From Thalassobius sp. I31.1 (GTDB lineage: Bacteria; Pseudomonadota; Alphaproteobacteria; Rhodobacterales; Rhodobacteraceae): a stretch of DNA of 64,000 bases. Made by a program: the position numbers and the translations under genes. The notes under the pieces were generated by a model. The model ran no database searches and was not told the DNA's origin. It saw nothing but the letters and a program-made list of their open reading frames with translations. Shown here piece by piece: positions 16,801 to 25,745 of this stretch. The stretch covers positions 151,118-215,117 of the forward strand of contig NZ_PWAA01000053.1 in NCBI RefSeq assembly GCF_003031585.1. The letters are read 5' to 3'. Numbering within the stretch: the stretch's first letter is position 1; each line of letters starts with the position of its first letter.

Positions 16801-18081
16801 ATGAGCCCTGAAATGACATCAATCCCCTTCATATTGAAAGCCTGGCTTGCGCTGACCCGTTTGTTTGCGGGGCCGATTGCATGGTTTTCGGCCTATTTTC
16901 ATCGGCGAATGGGGGCTGATCCATTGCGGTTTTCCGAACGCCTGGGTAAAGATCTGCCGGATGATCAGGAAGAAATCATCTGGTTTCATGCCGCCAGCCT
17001 GGGCGAAGTCCGGCAAATTGGCCCTCTGGCAGCGCAAATTTCCCAGGCGAATAGCGCCGGAATACTGATCACCACCACAACTGTTGCGGGTGCAGACTGG
17101 GTCGTGCAGGAAATGCCATATGCCGTTCATCGCTATGCGCCGCTTGATACGCCGTCGGCCGTCAAAGGTTTTATCAGCGGCTGGTCATTTTCCGCCGCTG
17201 TTTTTGTTGAAGGTGATTTGTGGCCGCGCATGTTGCTGGAGCTGGAAAAACAAGGTGTTCCCCGGATCCTGTTGAATGCCCGACATTCGAAAACACGGCT
17301 GCGTTTCCAGGCTGCGTTTGCCCGGCTTTTGGGGTCATTTGCCTGCATTACCTGCCGTTCGCAGGGCATCAAAGATGGTATGCTTGCGCTGGGGCTTCCG
17401 CAGGATCGCGTGCATGTTTTGCCTGATCTCAGAACCACGCTGCCCCAGTTACCTGTGAACCCGGATTTCTCCCGGATGCTTTCGCAGGCCATCGGGGACA
17501 GGGCAAACTGGTTGGCGGCCTCTACCCATCCTGCGGATGAAGAAGCCGTTCTGAGCGCACATACAGAAGTTCTTGCGTCACATCCTTCTGCGCTGCTTAT
17601 CCTTGCGCCCCGTCATCCCCGGCGGGGGGGGGATCTGGCGAACATGGCGCGTGAACGGGGGCTTCAGGTTGCCCGACGCAGCCTGCAGGATGATGTGACC
17701 GCCGAAACCCAGATTTACATCGTGGATACTCTGGGCGAGATGGGCAGTTTGTTTGATCAGGCATCCGTGGCCTTTCTGGGGGGGTCAATCGGCAAAGAAG
17801 GCGGGCATACGCCCTATGAACCCGCAAGCTTTGGAACAGCGATCTTGTATGGGCCAAATGTAAAGAATTTTGCGGATGCTTTTGCCGGGCTGTCTGACAT
17901 TGGTGCCGCTGTCCAGGTGCCAGAGGCTGACCAGCTTGGCACAGCGCTGAACAGCCTGATGGAGGGAGCGTGTGTTCGGGAAATGGGGCAGGCGGGGCTG
18001 AAATACACCGAAGACGGGCAAGGTGCGCTGGCACGATATGTTGACCTGCTGTCCGATGCTGTGGACGCGGGCAGGAAATAA
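16801..18081 (+). CDS. waaA: Kdo transferase
   Basis: The GT30 enzyme that adds Kdo from CMP-Kdo to lipid A precursor on the cytoplasmic face of the inner membrane. It has 426 residues from the ATG at 16801, close to family norm. Visible motifs are IWFHAASLGEVRQIGPL with the catalytic Glu, VFVEGDLWPRMLLEL, LAASTHPADEE, and GGSIGKEGGHTPYEP in the CMP-Kdo site. An N-terminal hydrophobic stretch (about 5-25) would anchor it. The start could also be the Met four codons later (16813). Confidence 0.93.
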   Translation: MSPEMTSIPFILKAWLALTRLFAGPIAWFSAYFHRRMGADPLRFSERLGKDLPDDQEEIIWFHAASLGEVRQIGPLAAQISQANSAGILITTTTVAGADWVVQEMPYAVHRYAPLDTPSAVKGFISGWSFSAAVFVEGDLWPRMLLELEKQGVPRILLNARHSKTRLRFQAAFARLLGSFACITCRSQGIKDGMLALGLPQDRVHVLPDLRTTLPQLPVNPDFSRMLSQAIGDRANWLAASTHPADEEAVLSAHTEVLASHPSALLILAPRHPRRGGDLANMARERGLQVARRSLQDDVTAETQIYIVDTLGEMGSLFDQASVAFLGGSIGKEGGHTPYEPASFGTAILYGPNVKNFADAFAGLSDIGAAVQVPEADQLGTALNSLMEGACVREMGQAGLKYTEDGQGALARYVDLLSDAVDAGRK

Positions 18082-18160
18082 GGCCTCTCGGCAGGGTCGC
18101 TGGCCCTTGACGGTGATGCGGCCCGGTGCGACTTTCCTGCAAACAGCGCGTGAGGCCCCC

Positions 18161-18922
18161 ATGACAAAAATCGACATCAACGCAGACCTTGGTGAAAGCT
18201 TCGGGCCCTGGCAGATGGGCAGCGATGCTGAGATGATGGATGTGATCACTAGCGCAAACATCGCGTGTGGCGGACATGCGGGTGATCCGTCGGTGATGTT
18301 GCAATCCGTTGAAATGGCGAAGGCGAAAGGCGTTTCTATCGGGGCGCATCCGGGCTTTGAGGATAAAGAAGGCTTCGGTCGTCGTCGCCTGCCGTTGACA
18401 GTGGAAGAGGTCGAACGGCTTGTTGCCTATCAGACCGGTGCGCTGTGTGGTGTGGCCGCGCTTGCCGGTGCAGATGTGGACTATGTCAAAGCCCATGGCG
18501 CGCTGGCTAACTGGGGCGCTGAAAATGCCGATATCGCGGGGGCTATCGTGCGTGCGACCCGCGCTGTTCTGGGCGAAGACGCCGTTCTGTTGACCATTTC
18601 CGGGACGCAGCTGGAACGTGTTGCACGTGAAAATGGCGTAAAATATTGTTCAGAAATTTTTGCAGATCGTGGCTATCAGCCAAATGGTCTGCTGGTTCCG
18701 CGCGATCAGCCCGGCGCAATGATCCATGATGCGGATGAGGCGACGGCGCGCCTGGTGGAATTTGTGCAGACCGGAAAGATGCCGACGGTGGGCGGTGATC
18801 CGATTGCTCTGGAGGCTGGTTCAATCTGTGTGCATGGGGATGGCCCAACTGCGGTGGAACTGGCGAAGGATCTGCGTAAAGGGCTTGAGATCGCAGGCGT
18901 GAAGATCGGGGCTTTCGCATGA
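18161..18922 (+). CDS. pxpA: 5-oxoprolinase subunit A (LamB/YcsF family)
   Basis: A 253-residue LamB/YcsF protein. The N-terminus KIDINADLGESFG is the family hallmark, followed by SANIACGGHAGDP and GAHPGFEDKEGFGRR. With PxpB and PxpC it opens 5-oxoproline (pyroglutamate) to glutamate with ATP, removing a damage product of glutamine and glutathione. The ATG at 18161 is the right start, since the conserved domain begins at once. Its stop overlaps pxpB by four bases. Confidence 0.94.
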   Translation: MTKIDINADLGESFGPWQMGSDAEMMDVITSANIACGGHAGDPSVMLQSVEMAKAKGVSIGAHPGFEDKEGFGRRRLPLTVEEVERLVAYQTGALCGVAALAGADVDYVKAHGALANWGAENADIAGAIVRATRAVLGEDAVLLTISGTQLERVARENGVKYCSEIFADRGYQPNGLLVPRDQPGAMIHDADEATARLVEFVQTGKMPTVGGDPIALEAGSICVHGDGPTAVELAKDLRKGLEIAGVKIGAFA

Positions 18923-19596
18923 TTGCACCTCAGTTTCAGCCTGTGGGCGACAGTGGTGTGATGATCCGCTTTGGCGATGAGATCACCGATGAAATCCATG
19001 CAGGCGTGCTGGCGATGGACCAGGCAATCACTGCCGCTGAATTGCCTGGGGTGCGTGAACTGGTGCCGTCCTTCACCGGACTTCTGGTGGTCTATGATCC
19101 GCTGGAAACAGAATATCAGACCCTAATTCGGGGCATTTCAGGGCTGTCGGCCAAAAGTGGTACAAGCCGTGAGGCCCGGGAATGGGTGCTTCCGACCTGT
19201 TATGAAAGTGACTTAGCACCGGATCTGCAAGCGGTGTGCGATCAGACGGGCCTGTCGTCTGATGCTGTGATCAACGCCCATACCTCTGCCAGCTACAAGC
19301 TGTTCATGTACGGATTTGCGCCAGGCTATGGTTACCTGGGTGGCACACCGGAAAGCATTCAACTGCCTCGCAAAACAGCCCCTGTACGCGATATTCCCAA
19401 AGGCGCTGTGATGATCGCCGGGCCGCAGTGTATTGTCACAACCATGGTGATGCCCACCGGTTGGTGGGTGATCGGACGGACGGATTTTGAGGTGTTTCAG
19501 CCCTTTGCAGATAACCCGTTCCCCGTTGCGGTTGGGGATACGATCCGGTTTCAGCGGCTTTCCGTGGATGATTTCATGAAAGGGCAAAAATCATGA
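18919..19596 (+). CDS. pxpB: 5-oxoprolinase subunit B (KipI family)
   Basis: A 225-residue KipI/allophanate-hydrolase-subunit-1 family protein. QPVGDSGVMIRFGDEI opens the domain, and FAPGYGYLGGTPESIQLPRK and IAGPQCIVTTMVMPTGWWVIGRT are the conserved core. It works with PxpC in the ATP-dependent ring-opening of 5-oxoproline. Four-base overlaps on both sides (with pxpA and pxpC) indicate translational coupling. Confidence 0.94.
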   Translation: MIAPQFQPVGDSGVMIRFGDEITDEIHAGVLAMDQAITAAELPGVRELVPSFTGLLVVYDPLETEYQTLIRGISGLSAKSGTSREAREWVLPTCYESDLAPDLQAVCDQTGLSSDAVINAHTSASYKLFMYGFAPGYGYLGGTPESIQLPRKTAPVRDIPKGAVMIAGPQCIVTTMVMPTGWWVIGRTDFEVFQPFADNPFPVAVGDTIRFQRLSVDDFMKGQKS

Positions 19597-20603
19597 GCCT
19601 CGAAGTGAAATTCGCCGGCCCCCTGTGTTCCCTGCAGGACAGTGGGCGCATAGGGTTTCTGCGATACGGTGTGACCGAAAGTGGCCCGATGGATCGCCAG
19701 GCCTTCCGCATTCTTGCGGAAATGCTTGAGACGGAAGAGGAATTTAACGCGATTGAGGTCTCGCTTGCGGGCATGGTTATTCAGGCTGAACAGACCCTAA
19801 CGCTGGGGTTTTGCGGGGGTGAGTTCGCTTTGTCGATAGATGGCGAAGCCCTTCCACCCTGGGGTGTCTTTACCTTGCCTGCCGGGAAAATCCTGACAAT
19901 CCGCGCTGGTGAAAGTGGCAGCTGGGGCTATCTGTCCTGCCTGGGTGGGTTTGCGACCGATGCCTGGCTGGACAGCACATCGTCACATCTGCCTTCTGGC
20001 CTTTGTGGTGGATATTTGCAGGCGGGCGATGTGCTTGTACCTGGGGCCACATCTTTGCGCGAGGATCTGAACTGTGCCCTGCCAATCCCGGATTTCAGCA
20101 GGTTTACCGGCAGCGCCCGCATTGTGCCCGGCCCGCAGGATCACCTGTTCCCGGATGGTGCAAAGCAGGCTCTGTTTCAGGGGGGGTTCACCGTAACGCG
20201 CGAATTTGACCGTATGGGAATGCGACTGTCAGGTGCGTCTCTGGCCCCTGAAGATGCGCTGTCAATTCCATCAGAAGCTATCATTCGCGGATCGCTTCAG
20301 GTGCCCGGGCATGGTGACCCGATTGTCCTGCTGGCGGATCATCAGACGACCGGCGGCTATCCCAAGATTGCCACGATGATCACCTGTGATCAGGATACAA
20401 CCGCCCAGGCCCGTGCCGGGGATGTGGTGCGTTTCACAGCAGTCAGCGCAGAAGAGGGCACGCAGGCCACCCGCGAACGCGCGCAGCAGGTGGCAAACTG
20501 GATTGCGGAAATTCCGTCCCATCGCGGCAGCCTTGCGGATAAGTTAAACCGGGTGAACCTGATCAGCGGCATTGTCGGCCCCGACGGAACGCCGCATCAT
20601 TAA
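19593..20603 (+). CDS. pxpC: 5-oxoprolinase subunit C (KipA, carboxyltransferase-like)
   Basis: A 336-residue protein of the biotin-dependent carboxyltransferase-like/KipA family. LCSLQDSGRIGFLRYGVTESGPMD is the conserved N-terminal core (key bit QDSGRIGFLRYG), with FDRMGMRLSG and ADHQTTGGYPKIATM later. It completes the PxpABC 5-oxoprolinase. No transporter lies in the operon, so the likely job is housekeeping repair rather than uptake of pyroglutamate. Confidence 0.94.
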   Translation: MSLEVKFAGPLCSLQDSGRIGFLRYGVTESGPMDRQAFRILAEMLETEEEFNAIEVSLAGMVIQAEQTLTLGFCGGEFALSIDGEALPPWGVFTLPAGKILTIRAGESGSWGYLSCLGGFATDAWLDSTSSHLPSGLCGGYLQAGDVLVPGATSLREDLNCALPIPDFSRFTGSARIVPGPQDHLFPDGAKQALFQGGFTVTREFDRMGMRLSGASLAPEDALSIPSEAIIRGSLQVPGHGDPIVLLADHQTTGGYPKIATMITCDQDTTAQARAGDVVRFTAVSAEEGTQATRERAQQVANWIAEIPSHRGSLADKLNRVNLISGIVGPDGTPHH

Positions 20604-20675
20604 GCGCCATTAACTTGAACCGTATCGCAAGACCTTCTAACTGTCAGGAAACCCGCATTCCTGACAGGACACCCT

Positions 20676-21287
20676 ATGGCGAACCACCTTTATAAAAACG
20701 ATCTGCCTGACGGGCTTTCAATGGGCCCGATCGTGGCGATTGACTGTGAAACCATGGGGCTGAATCCGCATCGCGACCGTCTGTGTCTGGTGCAGATGTC
20801 TGGTGGTGACGGGAATTCACATATTGTGCAGATCGTAAAGGGCCAGACAGAGGCGCCGAACCTTTGCGCGATGCTGACCGACCCGGATGTGTTGAAACTG
20901 TTCCATTATGGCCGTTTTGACATCGCAGCCATGTATAACGCATTTGGTGCCCTGACTGCGCCGGTCTATTGCACCAAGATCGCGTCAAAACTTATCCGCA
21001 CCTATACGGATCGTCATGGGCTGAAGAACCTGCTGCAGGAAATGCTGGGTGTGGATATTTCCAAGCAGCAACAGATGAGCGATTGGGGTGCTGCGGAACT
21101 GACCAATGCGCAGCTGAATTATGCGGCTTCGGATGTTCTGCATCTGCATGCGCTGCGCGAGAAGCTGAATGATCGGCTGGAACGTGAAGGGCGTATGGGC
21201 ATTGCGCAGAACTGCTATGATTTCCTGCCAACACGTGCGCTTCTTGATCTGGCGGGCTGGCCAGATCAGGATATTTTCGCACATTAA
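20676..21287 (+). CDS. rnd: Ribonuclease D, exonuclease domain only
   Basis: A 203-residue 3'-5' exoribonuclease of the DEDDy type. Visible are Exo I (AIDCETMGL, DxE), Exo II (LFHYGRFDIAAM) and Exo III (YAASDVLHLHAL, Tyr with Asp four later). The enterobacterial enzyme has about 370 residues with two HRDC domains; here only the nuclease domain is present, as is common in alphaproteobacteria. It should trim tRNA and other stable RNA 3' ends. It precedes lptC by 79 bp. Confidence 0.92.
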   Translation: MANHLYKNDLPDGLSMGPIVAIDCETMGLNPHRDRLCLVQMSGGDGNSHIVQIVKGQTEAPNLCAMLTDPDVLKLFHYGRFDIAAMYNAFGALTAPVYCTKIASKLIRTYTDRHGLKNLLQEMLGVDISKQQQMSDWGAAELTNAQLNYAASDVLHLHALREKLNDRLEREGRMGIAQNCYDFLPTRALLDLAGWPDQDIFAH

Positions 21288-21366
21288 TCTGCATGTTCGG
21301 GCGGATCATTGCTGACAGTGAAAGCGGTGCTTTGCTGTCACGGGTGATCTGATAGGTTGTATAGAA

Positions 21367-21972
21367 ATGAGCAACGTCTACACATATTCGCGTTTTATCG
21401 CCTGGGTGAAGTTTATTCTGCCCCTGGCGGCGCTTGCGCTGTTGTCGACCTTGTTCCTGTTTTCCCGGGGCAGCGGCACCGGCGGCGCAATCCCGTTTTC
21501 TGAACGCGAAATCGAAGAACGTGCGCAGACTCCGCGTGTGACTCGTCCGAATTTTACCGGTGTCATCGGTAATGGCACGGCCCTGTCTGTGCAGGCCGAA
21601 ACGGCCACCCCTGATCCGGAAGATGCCGGGCGGCTGGATGCGGAAGGGCTGCAGGCGTCAATTGAGACGCCGGGGGGAACACGGTTTGAAATTGTGTCTG
21701 ATAGTGGGCAGATGAACAATGCGGATCAGATGTTTTCCCTGTCCGGTGATGTGCGTATTGAGAGTTCCGAAGGCATGCAGATGACAACGTCTGAAATTGA
21801 AACCGCGCTGGATGGTTCGATCCTGACGGCGCCGGGTGCTGTATCGGTGACGGGACGTTTCGGAAGCTTTGATGCAGATTCAATGCTGCTGGAACTGGCA
21901 GAACCTGACAGCAATACCTATGTTCTTGTTTTCAAGGGCGGGGTGAAGCTGGTATACACGCCGGTGAACTGA
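21367..21972 (+). CDS. lptC: LPS export protein LptC
   Basis: A 201-residue bitopic inner-membrane protein. One N-terminal membrane helix (about 12-33, FILPLAALALLSTLFLF) is followed by a periplasmic beta-jellyroll with SLSGDVRIESSEGMQM. LptC receives LPS from LptB2FG and passes it to LptA. It heads lptC-lptA-lptB, with 9 bp to lptA. Confidence 0.92.
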   Translation: MSNVYTYSRFIAWVKFILPLAALALLSTLFLFSRGSGTGGAIPFSEREIEERAQTPRVTRPNFTGVIGNGTALSVQAETATPDPEDAGRLDAEGLQASIETPGGTRFEIVSDSGQMNNADQMFSLSGDVRIESSEGMQMTTSEIETALDGSILTAPGAVSVTGRFGSFDADSMLLELAEPDSNTYVLVFKGGVKLVYTPVN

Positions 21973-21981
21973 GAGGTTGGT

Positions 21982-22482
21982 ATGAAAAAATTTCTGCAGA
22001 CGATTGTTCTAAGCGCTTCTGTTGTTGGCTTTTCCGGCGCTGCTTTTGGGCAGGCCCAGGTTGCATTTGGCGGCCTGCAACATGATGCCAGCCTGCCTGT
22101 GGAAGTCACCGCAGATCAGCTTCAGGTGAACCAGCAAGATGGCAGTGCTGTTTTTCAGGGCAATGTGGTGATTGGCCAGGGCACTATGCGCCTGTCCGCC
22201 GGTCGTGTGCGTGTGGAATATCAGACAGGCGCAAATACCACCGGTGAAATTTCACGGCTTCATGCGACCAATGGTGTGGTTCTGACCAATGGGGCCGAAG
22301 CCGCCGAAGCAACCTCTGCGATTTATACAATCGGATCTGGTCAGATCGTCATGCAGGGTGGTGTGATCCTGACCCAGGGTGATAATGCGCTGGGCGCCAA
22401 TCAGATGACGGTAAATCTGGGCACTGGGCAGGCAGAACTGTCGGGCCGCGTGCATACGATTTTGCAGACCGGGGGCAACTGA
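21982..22482 (+). CDS. lptA: LPS transport periplasmic protein LptA
   Basis: A 166-residue periplasmic bridge protein. A Sec signal (MKKFLQTIVLSASVVGFSGAAFG) precedes an OstA-type jellyroll: VEVTADQLQVNQQDGSAVFQG, GNVVIGQGTMRLSA and GQAELSGRV. LptA filaments carry LPS across the periplasm to LptD. Its stop shares one base with the lptB start. Confidence 0.93.
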   Translation: MKKFLQTIVLSASVVGFSGAAFGQAQVAFGGLQHDASLPVEVTADQLQVNQQDGSAVFQGNVVIGQGTMRLSAGRVRVEYQTGANTTGEISRLHATNGVVLTNGAEAAEATSAIYTIGSGQIVMQGGVILTQGDNALGANQMTVNLGTGQAELSGRVHTILQTGGN

Positions 22483-23240
22483 TGGCTGCACCGGATCTGA
22501 AAGTAACCGAAGGCAGCAGCGGTCTGTCGATTCGCAATCTGCGCAAAAGCTATCGTAAACGCGTGGTGATCCGTGATGTTTCGATGGAATTGTCCCGTGG
22601 CGAAGTCGTTGCTTTGCTTGGGCCGAATGGGTCTGGGAAAACGACCTGTTTCTATTCCATCGCCGGTCTTGTGAACGCCGAAGGCGGCCAGGTTGTGATT
22701 GATGGCACCGATGCCACGACATTGCCGATGTATCGCCGGGCGCGTCTGGGGATCGGGTATTTGCCGCAGGAAATGTCGATTTTCCGTGGTATGAGCGTGG
22801 AAGACAACATTCTGTCGATCCTGGAAATTTCCATTAAAGACCGCCGTAAGCGTATGGAAAAACTGGAAGAACTTCTGTCCGAATTTTCCATTGAACACCT
22901 GCGCCGCGCGCCTGCGCTGGCGCTTTCCGGTGGTGAACGCCGTCGTGCGGAAATTGCGCGTTGCCTGGCCTCTGGTCCGAAGTATGTTCTGCTGGATGAA
23001 CCCTATGCCGGTGTTGATCCGATTGCTGTGGGTGAAATCAGAAACCTCGTGGCTGATCTGAAATCGCGCGGCATTGGTGTGCTGATTACGGATCACAATG
23101 TGCGCGAAACACTGGAAATTGTGGACCGGGCCTATATTCTGCATGACGGTAAAGTGTTGATGAGTGGGACGGCAGATGAAGTCGTGCAGGATGAAAATGT
23201 GCGTAAAGTGTATCTTGGACAAAGCTTCCGTATGTCCTGA
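22482..23240 (+). CDS. lptB: LPS export ABC ATPase LptB
   Basis: A 252-residue ABC ATPase that powers extraction of LPS from the inner membrane as LptB2FG. Walker A is GPNGSGKTT, the signature is LSGGERRRAE, Walker B is YVLLDEPYAG, and the H-loop is ITDHNVRETLEI. The typical LptB family stretches LPQEMSIFRGMSVEDN and SFRMS at the end are present. lptF and lptG are elsewhere, as usual. Confidence 0.95.
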   Translation: MAAPDLKVTEGSSGLSIRNLRKSYRKRVVIRDVSMELSRGEVVALLGPNGSGKTTCFYSIAGLVNAEGGQVVIDGTDATTLPMYRRARLGIGYLPQEMSIFRGMSVEDNILSILEISIKDRRKRMEKLEELLSEFSIEHLRRAPALALSGGERRRAEIARCLASGPKYVLLDEPYAGVDPIAVGEIRNLVADLKSRGIGVLITDHNVRETLEIVDRAYILHDGKVLMSGTADEVVQDENVRKVYLGQSFRMS

Positions 23241-23261
23241 TCTTTGTCGCAGGGCGACGGT

Positions 23262-24545
23262 ATGGTAAATCCATCCACGCCCCGCACACAGCTTTCAACC
23301 TCTCAGCGACAGACCCTGTCAGCGGGCCTTACCTATTCCCTGGGCATCTTATCTCTGAGCAGTGTAGATCTTGCACGTCGTATCAGTGAGGAGGCAGCGG
23401 AAAATCCCCTGTTGCGGGTGCGTGGTGGCAGCCGGGTCAATCCGATGGAATTGTCAGAGACGCTGGAAAGCCGGATTTCACTGTCAGAGCATCTGCACAG
23501 GCAATTGATGGCGAACAACCCGCCAGGCCGTAAACGAGACATCGCGCAATATCTGATCGGTGATCTGACGGAAGAAGGTTATATTCGCAGTTCAGTGGCA
23601 GAACTCACCGGCGAATTACGCTGTTCTTCCGCTGAGGTCGATCATGCCGTCAGATTGATCCAGCAGTGCGAACCTTCGGGTATTGGTGCGCGGAACCTGG
23701 CGGAATGCATCGGAATTCAGCTGACGGATGACGGTTTGAGACAAAAGGATGTGGATGTTGTTCTGAAGCACCTTGATCTTTTTGCGACGGAGAACTGGGG
23801 AAAACTTCGTAAAGTCAGTGGGATGGGGGAAGAGCTTGCCCGTTCTATCGCTGTGAAAATCCGGGGGCTTTCGCCTTACCCGGCAGAACAGTTCCGGCCA
23901 TTGGCAGAAGAAGTGCTTCCCGATGTTTGTATCAGGAAAGCCGACAGCGACGAAATCATCGCCTATCTTTGCAGGGATGTAATGCCTGAGCTGAGTCTGG
24001 AAGAAGACCTTATGCGTCGGGCGATGAAGGATGAGGCTGCGCAGGATTATATCCGGGAATGCCGGCGGCGCGCAGATGCCTTGATACGTGCGGTTAACTT
24101 TCGCGGTAAAACATTGCTTCAGATCGCGCACCTGCTTGTCGAAGTGCAGCGGTCCTTCTTTATGGGCGACGTGAGCGAACTGAAGCCCGTGACCCGCGTT
24201 GATATCGCCCGAAAGCTAAAGGTGCATCCTTCGACTGTCGCCCGGGCGGTTGCAGGAAAGTTTGCACAGGTGAACGGGGTCATGTACCCGCTGTCTGTTT
24301 TCTTTCAGCGTTCGGTGCAAAGTGGCGATGGGGAAACTACGTCTGCCTATACGGTTCAGCACAAGCTTAAGGCTATGATTGCTGCGGAAAATAAGGACAA
24401 TCCGCTTTCGGATTTAGAAATTGTTGATCAATTATTGCAGGAAGGCGTTGACATTGCACGTCGAACTGTCGCCAAATACAGGGGATGTCTGAAGATTCCT
24501 ACATCGTACGACCGGAAACGGAAGTACCTTTCCCAGCGGCCCTGA
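23262..24545 (+). CDS. rpoN: RNA polymerase sigma-54 factor
   Basis: Sigma-54 directs RNA polymerase to -24/-12 promoters and needs an AAA+ activator. Region I is present (QRQTLSAGLTYSLGILSLSS, then AAENPLLR). The acidic region II is almost missing, leaving a short protein of 427 residues. The core-binding part, the helix-turn-helix (KVHPSTVARAVAG) and the C-terminal RpoN box ARRTVAKYR are intact. I chose the ATG at 23262, preceded by AGGGCG, over a TTG at 23244. The lptB-rpoN-hpf-ptsN order matches enterobacteria. Confidence 0.94.
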   Translation: MVNPSTPRTQLSTSQRQTLSAGLTYSLGILSLSSVDLARRISEEAAENPLLRVRGGSRVNPMELSETLESRISLSEHLHRQLMANNPPGRKRDIAQYLIGDLTEEGYIRSSVAELTGELRCSSAEVDHAVRLIQQCEPSGIGARNLAECIGIQLTDDGLRQKDVDVVLKHLDLFATENWGKLRKVSGMGEELARSIAVKIRGLSPYPAEQFRPLAEEVLPDVCIRKADSDEIIAYLCRDVMPELSLEEDLMRRAMKDEAAQDYIRECRRRADALIRAVNFRGKTLLQIAHLLVEVQRSFFMGDVSELKPVTRVDIARKLKVHPSTVARAVAGKFAQVNGVMYPLSVFFQRSVQSGDGETTSAYTVQHKLKAMIAAENKDNPLSDLEIVDQLLQEGVDIARRTVAKYRGCLKIPTSYDRKRKYLSQRP

Positions 24546-24668
24546 ACCTTAGTCAGGCTTGGCGACCGCCCGGAAAAACACAACCCAAACAGATTAGTCA
24601 TTTTCTGAACCAGATCCGTTTGGCTGTGGGGAACGCAGCATCCGTATACTTAAACTTCAGGAGGTTAC

Positions 24669-25235
24669 ATGCGGTACCAGATCACTGGAAAGCAAATTGA
24701 TATTGGTGAAGCACTTCAGGTGCACGTGAAAGACGGATTGGGCGTTGTCGTCGATAAATATGCTGAACGACCGACAGATGCACAGGTGGTTTTCTCGCGC
24801 AATGCCCATGAATACGTCTGTGAAGCAACTGTTCACCTTTCCACAGGACTGACCGCCCAGGCAAAGGCACATGCCACAGAAATCTACGCAGCCTTCGATT
24901 CTTGCTGTGATAAAATGGAAAAACAGCTGCGTCGATACAAGCGCAGGTTGAAGAATCACCATAATGAACGGGCGCAGCCTGTTGAACATTTTGGCGCTTC
25001 CTCGTATATCCTTGCCGGAGGAGATGACACAGACGCGGACGAGCCCGAAACTCTGCAGCCGATGATCATCGCCGAAATGGAAACAAAAATACCATCTCTG
25101 TCAGTTGGCGAAGCGGTGATGCAGATGGAACTGGCTGGTGCTCCGGCGCTGGTATTTCGTAATGAAGGACATGACGGCGTAAATGTTGTCTACCGGCGCG
25201 ATGACGGAAACATCGGCTGGATCGATCCGAAATAA
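24669..25235 (+). CDS. hpf: Ribosome hibernation promoting factor, long form
   Basis: A 188-residue long HPF. The N-terminal S30AE domain (about 1-100, starting RYQITGKQIDIGEALQVHV) blocks the mRNA and tRNA path of the 30S subunit. The C-terminal domain (about 130-188, with SVGEAVMQMELAGAPALVF and later YRRDDGNIGWIDP) dimerises to join two 70S ribosomes into 100S particles. A strong AGGAGGT ribosome site precedes the ATG. It lies between rpoN and ptsN. Confidence 0.95.
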   Translation: MRYQITGKQIDIGEALQVHVKDGLGVVVDKYAERPTDAQVVFSRNAHEYVCEATVHLSTGLTAQAKAHATEIYAAFDSCCDKMEKQLRRYKRRLKNHHNERAQPVEHFGASSYILAGGDDTDADEPETLQPMIIAEMETKIPSLSVGEAVMQMELAGAPALVFRNEGHDGVNVVYRRDDGNIGWIDPK

Positions 25236-25274
25236 AAGGCAGGGGCTGTTACAGGCCTGTGATCAGGTAGCACG

Positions 25275-25739
25275 ATGGATTTTACAACAATTCTTAAGCC
25301 CGATGCCATCAAGGTGATCGGAAGTGCGACCAGCAAAAAACGCCTCTTCCAGTCTTTGGGAGAGGTTGCCTCTGATGCCTATGGAATCCCCGTATCGCGC
25401 GCGATGGAAGCTTTGCAGGAACGTGAAAACCTTGGTCCGACCGGTGTTGGTAAAGGTGTTGCCCTGCCGCATGCACGTCTGAGCGGGCTGACCGGTGTTT
25501 CAACCGTTTTTCTGCGCGCAGAAGCACCGTTGGATTTTGGTTCTGTTGATCGTCAGCCGGTTGATCTGTTCTTTGCACTTTTTGCGCCGGAAGACGCAGG
25601 TGTTGAACATCTGAAAGCGCTTGCGCTGGTGTCCCGCACAATGCGGGATCCCGGGATTTGTGCAAAACTACGCGCAAACACAGGTCCGGCGACGCTTTAT
25701 ACGATCCTGACAGAAGAGCTGCCCAGTCAGGCGGCCTGA
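25275..25739 (+). CDS. ptsN: Nitrogen-PTS regulatory protein EIIA-Ntr
   Basis: A 154-residue EIIA domain of the nitrogen phosphotransferase system. The phosphorylated His is H66 in GVALPHARL, and VDLFFALFAPEDAGVEHLKAL is the conserved core. PtsN has no sugar permease; it tunes potassium transport, phosphate starvation and carbon-nitrogen balance by its phosphorylation state. The 39-bp gap after hpf and the shared strand suggest one unit with rpoN and hpf. Confidence 0.95.
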   Translation: MDFTTILKPDAIKVIGSATSKKRLFQSLGEVASDAYGIPVSRAMEALQERENLGPTGVGKGVALPHARLSGLTGVSTVFLRAEAPLDFGSVDRQPVDLFFALFAPEDAGVEHLKALALVSRTMRDPGICAKLRANTGPATLYTILTEELPSQAA

Positions 25740-25745
25740 CCCGGT

